Source: CAYTRS01 sp964440305
GTDB taxonomy: Bacteria > Patescibacteriota > Minisyncoccia > Moranbacterales > JAKLHP01
NCBI GenBank assembly: GCA_964440305.1
Contig: CAYTRS010000006.1
Coordinates: 1-31,887, forward strand
Reading direction: 5' to 3'
Length of the DNA stretch: 31,887 nucleotides
Below are positions 15,289 through 22,866 of this stretch, in pieces. Both the position numbers and the translations under genes were made by a program. Below the pieces are notes generated by a model, which saw nothing but the letters and a program-made list of their open reading frames with translations, did not search any database and was not told where the DNA came from. How positions within the stretch are numbered: the first letter of the stretch is position 1; the number at the start of each line of letters is the position of its first letter.

Positions 15289-16397
15289 AAAAGATACTTT
15301 TAGTTACCAGACCGATTTGCCCGCCTTGGGACGAAGCTTCCAAGAATTTTGCCTATTATCTTGCCAAGAACTTGAATGGCTTTGAATTTTATCTACTGAC
15401 AAACGGCAATCTTTCTGACCTTCCGGAAAATGTTCATCAAAAACCGATTTATACCACTTCCGAATTCGGATATTTTCAAAAAATCAGACTCATAAAACAT
15501 CTCAGGAAACTTCGCAACGACTTCGATGTGATTCACTATCTTTTTACTCCTACCAAGCAAAATATCTTTTTTATTAAAAAATTCGCCAAAAGCAAAAAAT
15601 CAAAAACCATTCAAACCATAGCAACAATAAGAGAAGATATCTTTTCAGATCAAGAAATAAAAAACTTTATTTTTTCCGATTTGATTATTGCTTATTCCGA
15701 TTATGCCAAAGCAAAGCTTGAAGGTCTTGGCTTTCAAAATGTTAAGAAGATTTATCCAGGAATTGATTTAAATCTATATTCTCCCGCTTCGAAAGATGAG
15801 AAACTCATGGAAAATCTTGGCATCAAGCAAAATGATTTTGTCGTAACTTATCCGGGAGAATACACCCGCCTTGGAGCAACTGATGATTTGCTGGAAATGA
15901 TAATCCGGCATACGGAATTTTTAAAACAAAAAAATATCAAAATAATTTTCGCTTGCCGGACGAAAAACAAAGACGACGCCAAGAAAAAAGAAGATGTTCA
16001 AAAAATTCTGAAAAAAAACGGACTTCTTAAAAACATTCTTTTACCGGAAACTTTCACCACAATGGAAAAGGTATATAATCTTTCTGATGTCATTATTTTT
16101 CCTGTCCGAGATATGAAAGGAAAATTTGACATTCCTCTTGCAATTATTGAAGCGATGGCTTGCGGAAAACCGGTTATTCTTTCAAATCTTCCGATTTTTA
16201 AAGAATTTGCAAATGAAAACAATTCCCTGTCAATTAAAGCCGGAGACACAGAAAGTCTTTTCTCGCTCATAAAAGACATCAAAGAAAACAAGGAAAAATA
16301 TTCAATCATTTCCGAAAATGCCAGAAAACATATTGAAGAAAATTTTAATATAAAAAAAGTGGCTGAAAAATACAGAGAAGTTTACGAAAAATTGTAG
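15285..16397 (+). CDS. GT4 glycosyltransferase
   Basis: A 370-residue GT-B protein, starting KKILLVTRPICPPWDEASKN, in which the usual glycine-rich acceptor loop is replaced by a Pro-Pro-Trp stretch. DVIHYLFTPTKQN and IIAYSDYAKAKLEGLG form the first-domain core. The donor half has VVTYPGEYTRLGATDDLLEM and FPVRDMKGKFDIPLAIIEAM, where the first glutamate of the E-x7-E motif is replaced by lysine or aspartate (KGKFDIPLAIIE). That departure suggests altered or weakened donor binding compared with the other GT4 enzymes here. It shares an ATGA overlap with the previous gene and ends 5 nt from a convergent gene. The family call is solid, activity less so. Confidence 0.87.
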   Translation: MKKILLVTRPICPPWDEASKNFAYYLAKNLNGFEFYLLTNGNLSDLPENVHQKPIYTTSEFGYFQKIRLIKHLRKLRNDFDVIHYLFTPTKQNIFFIKKFAKSKKSKTIQTIATIREDIFSDQEIKNFIFSDLIIAYSDYAKAKLEGLGFQNVKKIYPGIDLNLYSPASKDEKLMENLGIKQNDFVVTYPGEYTRLGATDDLLEMIIRHTEFLKQKNIKIIFACRTKNKDDAKKKEDVQKILKKNGLLKNILLPETFTTMEKVYNLSDVIIFPVRDMKGKFDIPLAIIEAMACGKPVILSNLPIFKEFANENNSLSIKAGDTESLFSLIKDIKENKEKYSIISENARKHIEENFNIKKVAEKYREVYEKL

Positions 16398-16402
16398 AAG
16401 AT

Positions 16403-16705
16403 TTAAGATTCCTCAAGTATTATTTTTTCTTTAAATCCTCCTCTTTCTTTGAACTTTTTGGATCTGATAAATTCTATCTCTTTTTTACTATAGCCCTTAA
16501 AGTCTAAGATCGCATATAAAACCTCCAGAATATCGGCAATTTCTTCTTTATTGCCATCACTATTAAATTCTTCCGTTTCTTCTCTGAGCTTTTCCTTTAA
16601 TTTTTGCCAATATTCAGAGTCATTAGCAATGTGAGTGATTGCTTTTTCTCCTTTATTCTTTATGATTTCAGGTATTTTATCCCGAACAAGTTTATTATAT
16701 TTCAT
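16403..16705 (-). CDS. MazG-like NTP pyrophosphohydrolase (COG4997 type)
   Basis: A 100-residue all-helical protein. It begins YNKLVRDKIPEIIKNKGEKA, typical of the small phosphoribosyl-ATP pyrophosphohydrolase-like group. The metal-binding motifs follow: E-E-x-x-E in KLREETEEF (about 39-47) and E-x-x-D in KEEIADILEVLYA (about 53-65). These enzymes hydrolyse nucleoside triphosphates to monophosphates and pyrophosphate and are usually placed in house-cleaning of non-canonical nucleotides. It is divergent from rtcB, with 59 nt between the two starts, and its 3' end is 5 nt from the convergent GT4. Length and motifs fit well; the real substrate is unknown. Confidence 0.88.
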   Translation of the reverse strand: MKYNKLVRDKIPEIIKNKGEKAITHIANDSEYWQKLKEKLREETEEFNSDGNKEEIADILEVLYAILDFKGYSKKEIEFIRSKKFKERGGFKEKIILEES

Positions 16706-16764
16706 TGCTTTAAACAGCCAGATAAACTAAAATAATATTATAGGCTAATTATACACGAATAGCT

Positions 16765-18276
16765 ATGCATACGTCCAACTCTTTGGAAAGTTTGAATTCA
16801 CTATCAACACACAAAAAACAATTTCAAACCCCCGAAATGAAGGTTCCGGTTATTTTCCACGCTTCAGATGAGCTGCTTCCTGATGAGGAGGCATTCAGAC
16901 AGCTCAAAAATCTGGCAAAAGATGACAAAATTTTTCATCATATAGCGGCAATGAGCGACGTTCATCCCAAGAAAGGAAGAAAAAATCCCACCGGAACTGT
17001 CGTAGCAAGCGAACATAATCTCTTTCCTCAAATAAATGACACTGCTCCGAATTGCGGAATGAGGTTTCTGAAAACCGATTTAAGCGAAGAAGATGCAACT
17101 CCGGAAAAAATAGACAAGCTTTTTAATGAATTGGTTGGTGTGATTCCAACTAAAAAATATATCGGGACAGAAATCCCCTACTCTCTTTCATTGGAAATCG
17201 GAAAAAGAGGAATTGCTCCCATTTTGGATTATTTTAAAACAAGAACAAAAAATGAACTGGAAAATTGCTATGCCGGAGGAAATTTTTTCCGAGACGATAT
17301 TCCCTCAACCAGAGATGTTTTGGATGTAATACCCAAGCTTTTTTTTCAAATAGGTCGATTCAGATTGGGAATTCTTGGCGCCGCCGGAAATCATTTTCTG
17401 GACCTGATGAAAATAACCGAAATCAAAGACAAAGACCTTGCCGATAAACTTGGAATTTCAGAAGGTCAACATATTTTTCTCATGCACACAGGGTCCGGGC
17501 TTTTGGGGCAATATGCTTCCTATATGTACACACCCAAAATCAAAGAGCATCTGAGCCAAAAGATTATGTTGAAAATCGGATTAAGCTTGAATGACAGCCA
17601 AATGATAAAAGTTTACAAAAACATTGAAAGAAAAATTAAAGAATATCAAAACAAGGAAGAGTTTATCAGCTATGAAGAGGAAAGCCTTGAAGGACAGATG
17701 TTTATTCGCGCCCACCGCGCCGCTGCCAACTTTGGCTTTGCCAATAGATCGGTTATAAATCACAACCTTGACATGGCTCTTGAGAAAATTTTTGGACGAC
17801 AAATCAACTTAGACTTGCTATACGATTCAACTCACATATCCATAGACAAGGAAAATCATTTTGGAAAAGATGTTTGGATTCACCGAAACGGATCTGTGCG
17901 CGCCAATGGTCCGTCAAGAATGAAAGATCACAAATTGTTTTCTGTCACTGGAGAGCCGGTTTTTATCCCCTCTTCTATGTCTACTCCGGCATATCTTGGG
18001 GTTGGAACTGATGAAAATGAATCTTCGTTTTTTTCCGCCGGACATGGAACAGGAAGAAGAAGGGAAACAGAAAAAGACGTTCCCTTAAACAAAGACGACC
18101 TCGTGAAAAAAGTTGAAAGCAATAATGTTCGTCTTTATAATGCCAAGTCAAAAGGAGTTATTTTTCAAGACAGCGCTTATTATAAAGATGTGGATGAAGT
18201 AGTTTCTGGGATGATTGACAATAAGGTTATAAGGCTGGCAGTTAAAATGAAGCCGGTAGCGGTTCTTATGTACTAA
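16765..18276 (+). CDS. rtcB: RtcB-family RNA ligase, divergent
   Basis: The 503-residue protein shows the RtcB order of motifs. SDVHPKKG (64-71) is followed by the metal cysteine in APNCGMR (C97), AAGNHF (H210), HTGSGLLGQ (H241), THIS (H357), HRNGSVRANG (383-392), IPSSMSTPAYLG and the guanylylation histidine in FFSAGHGTGRRRE (H427). RtcB joins RNA 2',3'-cyclic phosphate or 3'-phosphate ends to 5'-OH ends using GTP and Mn2+, in tRNA splicing or RNA repair. Departures from the common form: the aspartate expected three residues before the metal Cys is Ala94 (D92 is near), the usual HSGSRGLG reads HTGSGLLG, and the C-terminus ends VAVLMY where VKG is typical. It may be a specialised paralogue. 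It is followed 4 nt later by the thymidylate-kinase-like gene. Confidence 0.88.
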   Translation: MHTSNSLESLNSLSTHKKQFQTPEMKVPVIFHASDELLPDEEAFRQLKNLAKDDKIFHHIAAMSDVHPKKGRKNPTGTVVASEHNLFPQINDTAPNCGMRFLKTDLSEEDATPEKIDKLFNELVGVIPTKKYIGTEIPYSLSLEIGKRGIAPILDYFKTRTKNELENCYAGGNFFRDDIPSTRDVLDVIPKLFFQIGRFRLGILGAAGNHFLDLMKITEIKDKDLADKLGISEGQHIFLMHTGSGLLGQYASYMYTPKIKEHLSQKIMLKIGLSLNDSQMIKVYKNIERKIKEYQNKEEFISYEEESLEGQMFIRAHRAAANFGFANRSVINHNLDMALEKIFGRQINLDLLYDSTHISIDKENHFGKDVWIHRNGSVRANGPSRMKDHKLFSVTGEPVFIPSSMSTPAYLGVGTDENESSFFSAGHGTGRRRETEKDVPLNKDDLVKKVESNNVRLYNAKSKGVIFQDSAYYKDVDEVVSGMIDNKVIRLAVKMKPVAVLMY

Positions 18277-18280
18277 ATTT

Positions 18281-18877
18281 ATGGAAATAATTACAATATC
18301 AGGATTGGACGGATCCGGAAAATCAACTCAAATTGAAATGCTCAGATCTTATTTTGAAAAACAAAATAAGAAAGTTTTTTATTTTCATTCCGTAGAGTTT
18401 GGATTAGCAAATAAATTTAATGGCAAATCAGAAAAAGAAGCTCAAAAAAGCGTAACAAAAGCCGGCTGGCTTGGAATTATTTTGCGCAGGATTTTTTTGA
18501 TGGTCGATTTGTTGCGCTTCAGAAAGCTTCTGAAAAAAGTGAAAAAGGAACAATATGACTATCTGCTGAGCGACCGCTATTTTTATGACAGCGTGATTAA
18601 TATCCAATATTTGGCGAAAAACGACAAGAAGCTCCCTTGCGAAAATTTCATTATCCAGCCCGATCTCGCTTTTTATTTAGACTTGGATCCTGAAATAATC
18701 ATGTCCCGCGAAAGAAAGCCGGATCAGGGAATTGAATATCTGAAAGCTAAAAAGGAATTATACGGCAAAAAAATAAGCAATTTCGGATTGATTAAAATTG
18801 ATGGAAATCAGAAAAAAGAAATTATTTTTGAAGAGATAAAAAAAGAGGTTTCTGGATTTTTCCAGAAACCTCAATGA
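18281..18877 (+). CDS. tmk: Thymidylate kinase-like P-loop kinase
   Basis: A 198-residue P-loop protein. It has the Walker A motif ISGLDGSGKST (6-16), the DR motif in LLSDRYFYDSVIN (about 95-107), the strand QPDLAFYLDLDPEIIMSRE and a lid-like stretch ERKPDQGIEYLKAKKELYG. This order matches dTMP kinase, which phosphorylates dTMP to dTDP in the cytoplasm. Spacing of 4 nt after rtcB suggests co-transcription. The middle (SEKEAQKSVTKAGWLGIILRR) is less typical of Tmk, so a related nucleoside or sugar kinase remains possible. The last coding bases form the stem of a terminator for the convergent gene. Confidence 0.78.
   Translation: MEIITISGLDGSGKSTQIEMLRSYFEKQNKKVFYFHSVEFGLANKFNGKSEKEAQKSVTKAGWLGIILRRIFLMVDLLRFRKLLKKVKKEQYDYLLSDRYFYDSVINIQYLAKNDKKLPCENFIIQPDLAFYLDLDPEIIMSRERKPDQGIEYLKAKKELYGKKISNFGLIKIDGNQKKEIIFEEIKKEVSGFFQKPQ
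18838..18872 (-). terminator. Intrinsic terminator of the 76-residue gene
   Basis: On the minus strand an 11-bp perfect stem (GAGGTTTCTGG at 18862-18872, CCAGAAACCTC at 18845-18855) with a 6-nt loop is followed by seven T (18838-18844). It lies 18 nt after the minus-strand stop and entirely inside the 3' coding end of the thymidylate-kinase-like gene. There is no T run in the plus direction, so it acts one way. Confidence 0.85.
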
Positions 18878-18890
18878 ACTGCTTCAAAAA

Positions 18891-19121
18891 TCACTCAATG
18901 TGGATGATTATAAAACCGTCATCCTCAATGAAAAATGCGTTCCATTCCGCTATACGTAATCGGTCAAGTTCCTCTTCCAATTTAGAAATATCGTCCATAC
19001 TAAGACATCCGGCCGGAACAAAAAAAGAATTAGCCTTTCCGGGAATGAGACATTTGTGCATTAATCTAATGATTCTTTGTAAAATATCAACTCCTATTTC
19101 AATATAAAAGCCGTCACTCAT
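18891..19121 (-). CDS. 76-residue orphan protein in its own transcription unit
   Basis: A 76-residue acidic protein of unknown family, starting MSDGFYIEIGVDILQRIIRL and ending in the hydrophobic strand DDGFIIIHIE. It has two cysteines (HKC, AGC), no signal peptide and no clear membrane segment; a helix-rich middle (SMDDISKLEEELDRLRIAEW) could mediate dimerisation. The start is chosen at the ATG ending at 19121 because AAAAGGAGG ends 5 nt before it; a longer frame to 19160 would ignore this site. It has a consensus promoter, a strong Shine-Dalgarno sequence and an intrinsic terminator, and no operon partner. A strong Shine-Dalgarno sequence is exceptional in this window, which could reflect high translation or foreign origin. 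Function unknown. Confidence 0.85.
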   Translation of the reverse strand: MSDGFYIEIGVDILQRIIRLMHKCLIPGKANSFFVPAGCLSMDDISKLEEELDRLRIAEWNAFFIEDDGFIIIHIE

Positions 19122-19124
19122 AGC

Positions 19125-19135
19125 ATCCTCCTTTT
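19125..19135 (-). promoter_or_regulatory. Strong Shine-Dalgarno site fixing the start
   Basis: AAAAGGAGGAT on the minus strand contains the full AGGAGG core 6-7 nt before the ATG ending at 19121. It is the only clear ribosome binding site of this strength noticed among the gene starts in the window. Confidence 0.85.
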
Positions 19136-19148
19136 GATAAAATATTTT

Positions 19149-19177
19149 TTCAAAATACATCTTTCTCCCAATATAAT
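19149..19177 (+). promoter_or_regulatory. Possible flippase promoter
   Basis: TTCAAA (19149-19154), 17 nt, then a perfect TATAAT (19172-19177). The start codon at 19200 would lie about 16 nt after transcription start. It overlaps the divergent promoter of the 76-residue gene. The -35 box is weak and the region is AT-rich, so chance is possible. Confidence 0.4.
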
Positions 19178-19206
19178 ATTCTATAATAAAACATGACTTA
19201 TGTCAA
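19178..19206 (-). promoter_or_regulatory. Consensus promoter of the 76-residue gene
   Basis: On the minus strand a perfect TTGACA (19201-19206), exactly 17 nt, then TAGAAT (19178-19183). The -35 box overlaps the first codons of the divergent flippase gene. The predicted leader is about 50 nt and includes the Shine-Dalgarno site. The -10 sequence is the same as at groES. Confidence 0.78.
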
Positions 19207-20678
19207 GTTTAGCAAAATCAGCCGCATTAGTGACAATTTCCGAGATTATTTTCAATCTTTCGGCTTTTATTATTCACGCAGTTGTGGGACGGATTTTGGG
19301 CCCGGAAGAATACGGGCTATACGGATTGGTAATTACGCTTACCACAATGGTAATTATTCTTATTGGAAACGGCATTCCGACCGCAATGACAAAATATATC
19401 AGTGAGGTTTTTGAGTCCAGTCCGACAATGGTAAGAGTGATAAAAAGACAAGCTATTATTCTCCAGACTATTCTAATCGGATCAATAACTTTGATATTTT
19501 TCCTTTCTGCTCCTCTTTTGGCAAAGATTCTTGGCGATCCGAAGCTTACGGAGCTTTTCCGCTTTTCCACATTAATTATCCCCTCCTTTGCCGCCGCGTC
19601 TTTCTATTTTTCCTACTACACCGGGTTGCATCGCTTTGGAACGCAGTCGTTTCTCAAAATTTCCCGATCTATTTTTAAAATAATTTGCATAATCGGACTG
19701 GCATATTTTTTCAAACTCAAAGGCGCGATTGCCGGATATATTGTTTCCCCTGCCCTGGTTTTTTTCTTGGCTTACATAATAGACAAACTGACTCAGAAGC
19801 GCAAAATTGAAACCGGAGAAAAAATCTATTTTGACTGGAAAAAACTCGCAAATTACGCCTGGCAAGTGATAATTTTCTTTCTGGCTTATGAACTTCTGAT
19901 AAGCATTGATTTGTATCTTGTGAAAGGAATTTTGCATGACAATTATCTGACTGGAATTTATAATGCCTCGCTCACTGTTGGAAGAATCCCCTACTATGTT
20001 TTCTATGCACTTACCATAATCCTCCTTCCCGCCGTTTCCAAAAGCGTGGCAGAGAGCAATTCGGAAAGGACAAAAAATTTAATCGGCCAGTCTCTTCGGG
20101 TTATGATGTTACTCTTGGTTCCTTCCATAGTCTTGATGCATGTTTTTTCCGAACCAACCATCAATCTTTTTTACGGAGAAAAATTTTTGGACGCAGCCTA
20201 CCCGATGTCAATATTGGTATGGGGAGTCGGTTTCTTAACAATTTTTTATGTGCTTTGCTTTGTGATGAATGGAGCCGGAAAAACAAAAATTCCGATGTTT
20301 ATTTCCATTTTTGGAGTAATTTTAAACACTGTTCTTAATTATGTGCTAATAAAAAAATATGGAATTAACGGTTCCGCCATTGCCACCTCGATTGCCTCTT
20401 TTGTTGTAATGATTATGATGCTTCATTTCCTTAATCGGGATTTTAAAATCCTGATCCCCGCAAAAAGTTTTGTAAAAATAATAATTTCTGGGGCTGCAAT
20501 TTATCTTATTTCCTTGTTTCTTCCGGAAGGAAAATTTATTTTTATTCTTTGGTCGGTAGTCTTATTTGCCATTTATGCGATTATTCTTTTCCTTCTTTCT
20601 GAAGTAAGCGGAAAAGACCTGGATCAAATAAAAAATATGCTTAAAATAAGAAGCGGGAAGTTTGACAGGAAGGAATAA
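19200..20678 (+). CDS. Wzx/MATE-like polysaccharide flippase
   Basis: A 492-residue integral membrane protein with about 14 hydrophobic helices. The first helix pair reads ALVTISEIIFNLSAFIIHAV followed by GRILGPEEYGLYGL (about 31-44), the classic start of the polysaccharide transporter family. RIPYYVFYALTIILLPAVSK in the middle and the motif GAGKTKIPMFISIFGVILN in the second half also match. Such proteins move lipid-linked oligosaccharides from the cytoplasmic to the outer leaflet. Here it would feed the O-antigen ligase-like protein and the GT-C proteins. The ATG at 19200 has no Shine-Dalgarno sequence. The start codon lies within the control region of the divergent 76-residue gene, so expression of the two may interfere. 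Confidence 0.93.
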   Translation: MSSLAKSAALVTISEIIFNLSAFIIHAVVGRILGPEEYGLYGLVITLTTMVIILIGNGIPTAMTKYISEVFESSPTMVRVIKRQAIILQTILIGSITLIFFLSAPLLAKILGDPKLTELFRFSTLIIPSFAAASFYFSYYTGLHRFGTQSFLKISRSIFKIICIIGLAYFFKLKGAIAGYIVSPALVFFLAYIIDKLTQKRKIETGEKIYFDWKKLANYAWQVIIFFLAYELLISIDLYLVKGILHDNYLTGIYNASLTVGRIPYYVFYALTIILLPAVSKSVAESNSERTKNLIGQSLRVMMLLLVPSIVLMHVFSEPTINLFYGEKFLDAAYPMSILVWGVGFLTIFYVLCFVMNGAGKTKIPMFISIFGVILNTVLNYVLIKKYGINGSAIATSIASFVVMIMMLHFLNRDFKILIPAKSFVKIIISGAAIYLISLFLPEGKFIFILWSVVLFAIYAIILFLLSEVSGKDLDQIKNMLKIRSGKFDRKE

Positions 20679-20697
20679 ATAAAAGAAAATTTAATTA

Positions 20698-22194
20698 ATG
20701 AAAATTAAAAATACAAAATATCGCAAATACAAATCCGAATTGGGAATATTTTTTTTCTTAGTCCTCTGTTTTTTTGTTTTGTTTTCCGCAAATAAAACCA
20801 GGGCGGAAGGATATGATATTTATGTTGATGGAAGCTATGAAGAAGACGATTCGGACGGAAGCTCCGATAAGCCGTATAAAAAAATAGAAGATGCCCTTGA
20901 AGAAGTCGGATCAAAAGGAAAAAAAATATATATTAAAAGTGGAACCTATGAAGAAAGAATTTCCCTTTCTAGCGGAGTGAAAATAACAGGAGCAGACAGA
21001 AGCAAGGTGATAATCAAGGGGTCTCCGGGCCTTCCGGCAATTACGGCAAAAAACGATAATTCTTTAAAAAATATCACTATTACAGGAGGTCATACCGGGA
21101 TTCTTTTTGAAGGAAAAGGAAATATGGAAAATTGCTCAATAAAAAGCGTTTCCGGAAACGCAATCAGTCTGGCAGAAGGAAGTGGAACGGTTACAATAAA
21201 AAATTCCAATATAAGCAGCAACGGAAAAGGTCTTTACGCTCAAAAAGGAAGCTCTTTCAATATTTCCGGGAACAATTTTGAAAATAATAAAGAAGAAGGA
21301 ATCGACATCCGCGAGAAGGCTAATGGATCAATTTCGGGAAATTATATTGCCAACAATAAGGAAGGCGGAATTGAAATAGTGGTCGGAAGCTCTAGCGTTT
21401 CTATTAAGGGAAACACTATAAAGAAAAACAAGGCTAGCGGGATCGCCGCCCAGTTCTATTCCCAAGCCAAGAAAACCGGAGAGATTGGCATTACTGGAAA
21501 TAATATAAGCTATAACGGGGTGTATGGAATAGTCTGTAAAGCTCCCAGCGGAGGAAATTCCCCAAAAGGATATTATAATAAATCCCTGGAATTAAGCGAC
21601 AACAAAATTGAACACAATAAAAGGAAATCAATCAGCGGATCATGCAAAATAATTGAAGCTGTTACCGAAGAAGAGGAAAAGAAAAACCAAGCCATTGAAA
21701 GTGCGACAGCAAATGAAATTTCCGAAGAAGAAAGCATGAAAGAAGAGGAAATGCTGGAAAAAGAGAAGGAGGCGGAAGAAGAGGAAGCCAGAAAAAGAGC
21801 TGAGGAAGAAGCTCGGATCATTTCGGAAAAAAAGTCAGCTCTTAATGAAAATTTCTGGCAAATTAATGTCAACCTGTATGAATCGGCTACTAAGCTGAAT
21901 CAAACAACCCTTGAAATAAAAAATCGGAATGGAATAAAGTCTTTCTTTTTAGGTCCGGATTATGAAAAAATTTCCGAAGTAAAAGAAGAAATCAAAAAAA
22001 TAGATCAGCTAAGGGAAGAATTTGCTAAAATAATTTACGAATTCGAAGCTCTTGAAGACACAGAAAATAAAGATAGGGTGGCGTCAACAATAAGAGATAT
22101 CGAGGAGCACATACAAAATCAAAATTCCCTAATCGCTGAAAGGGAAAATAAATTCAGTCTTTTTGGATGGGCGATAAAAATATTTAGAAAGTAA
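20698..22194 (+). CDS. Exported right-handed beta-helix protein with charged coiled coil
   Basis: A 498-residue protein with a signal peptide (hydrophobic 17-31, likely cleavage after TRA at about 36). Residues 37-90 resemble the DUF1565/NosD N-terminal part (YDIYVDGSYEEDDSDG, KPYKKIEDALEEV, IYIKSGTYEERI). About ten parallel beta-helix turns follow (about 90-310) with repeats such as NNFENNKEEGIDIRE, NYIANNKEGGIEIVV and NTIKKNKASGIAAQF. A stretch of nearly pure Glu/Lys/Ala (about 318-385) should form a coiled coil, then a helical C-terminal domain of about 110 residues ends in the amphipathic FSLFGWAIKIFRK. Beta-helix proteins bind or cleave polysaccharide; no lyase or hydrolase site is recognised. 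It is closely related to the protein encoded at 26112-27107. Confidence 0.85.
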   Translation: MKIKNTKYRKYKSELGIFFFLVLCFFVLFSANKTRAEGYDIYVDGSYEEDDSDGSSDKPYKKIEDALEEVGSKGKKIYIKSGTYEERISLSSGVKITGADRSKVIIKGSPGLPAITAKNDNSLKNITITGGHTGILFEGKGNMENCSIKSVSGNAISLAEGSGTVTIKNSNISSNGKGLYAQKGSSFNISGNNFENNKEEGIDIREKANGSISGNYIANNKEGGIEIVVGSSSVSIKGNTIKKNKASGIAAQFYSQAKKTGEIGITGNNISYNGVYGIVCKAPSGGNSPKGYYNKSLELSDNKIEHNKRKSISGSCKIIEAVTEEEEKKNQAIESATANEISEEESMKEEEMLEKEKEAEEEEARKRAEEEARIISEKKSALNENFWQINVNLYESATKLNQTTLEIKNRNGIKSFFLGPDYEKISEVKEEIKKIDQLREEFAKIIYEFEALEDTENKDRVASTIRDIEEHIQNQNSLIAERENKFSLFGWAIKIFRK

Positions 22195-22861
22195 AAATAA
22201 TCAAAATAACGAGAAAAAAGGTTAGAAAAACAAAAAGAAAAGATGTCGCATACAGATAAACATTTTTGAGAAACCAGGGCTTGTATTGTGATATTCTTTG
22301 GTTTAATCTTTCTATATTTTTAGCCAGACTTTCTTCTTGATAAGCCGGCCTCATTGTAAGAGAGCTGTTTTTTATTTCTACGCCAGCAGCATTAATAAGC
22401 TGGCTTCCAGTAACAGGATTATTGCTTAAAAATATGTTTAAACCCTTGTATTTTTCTTTTCCGGGATTGAATTCAATTGAGAGGCAAAAGGTTTTATTCT
22501 CGGAGTCTTTTATTTTTGAAAATTTGAAGTCATAGTATCCTTCTGGCTTAATGAAAGATCTTTTGAAATTTTCCTCTCTTATTATATTCTTGCAGTTCTC
22601 ATCAGTTAATTTGATAGCTATCTCTCCCCCGTCTTTATTATTAGATTTGCTAAAAAGCATACGAATTTTTGATAAGTTATTTTCCTCGGCTTTGAATTTT
22701 TGCATCACAGGACCTGCCGGATTTATTTCCAGCTTATTTTCGCCTTTTGACAAATCCCATTGGGCATCAGGAAAGGATAATTTATCGTAAAAATTGGCAA
22801 AAACCAGGAACAGCAAAAAGAATGCCAAGGCTAAAAAAATAGTTCTCCAAAAATTAAACAT
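22184..22861 (-). CDS. Two-TM protein with extracytoplasmic beta domain
   Basis: A 225-residue protein of unknown family. Membrane helices lie at both ends (about 5-24 and 203-223). The part between, about 175 residues, should lie outside the membrane and has strand-rich sequence (ENKLEINPAGPVMQKF, GEIAIKLTDENC, GYYDFKFSKI, FCLSIEFNPG) like a galactose-binding-type jelly roll. It has two cysteines that could pair, followed by a basic/helical stretch ahead of the second helix. It lies 5 nt after the DUF2142-like gene and is the last gene of a three-gene minus-strand operon. Its 3' end overlaps the convergent beta-helix gene by 11 nt. It may present a carbohydrate-binding domain to the GT-C partner (inference). 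Confidence 0.8.
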   Translation of the reverse strand: MFNFWRTIFLALAFFLLFLVFANFYDKLSFPDAQWDLSKGENKLEINPAGPVMQKFKAEENNLSKIRMLFSKSNNKDGGEIAIKLTDENCKNIIREENFKRSFIKPEGYYDFKFSKIKDSENKTFCLSIEFNPGKEKYKGLNIFLSNNPVTGSQLINAAGVEIKNSSLTMRPAYQEESLAKNIERLNQRISQYKPWFLKNVYLYATSFLFVFLTFFLVILIIFTF

Positions 22862-22866
22862 ATTAA

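Noticed and set aside
19122..19160. Longer start for the 76-residue gene
   Set aside because: The strong ribosome binding site lies inside this extension and is correctly spaced for the downstream ATG only.
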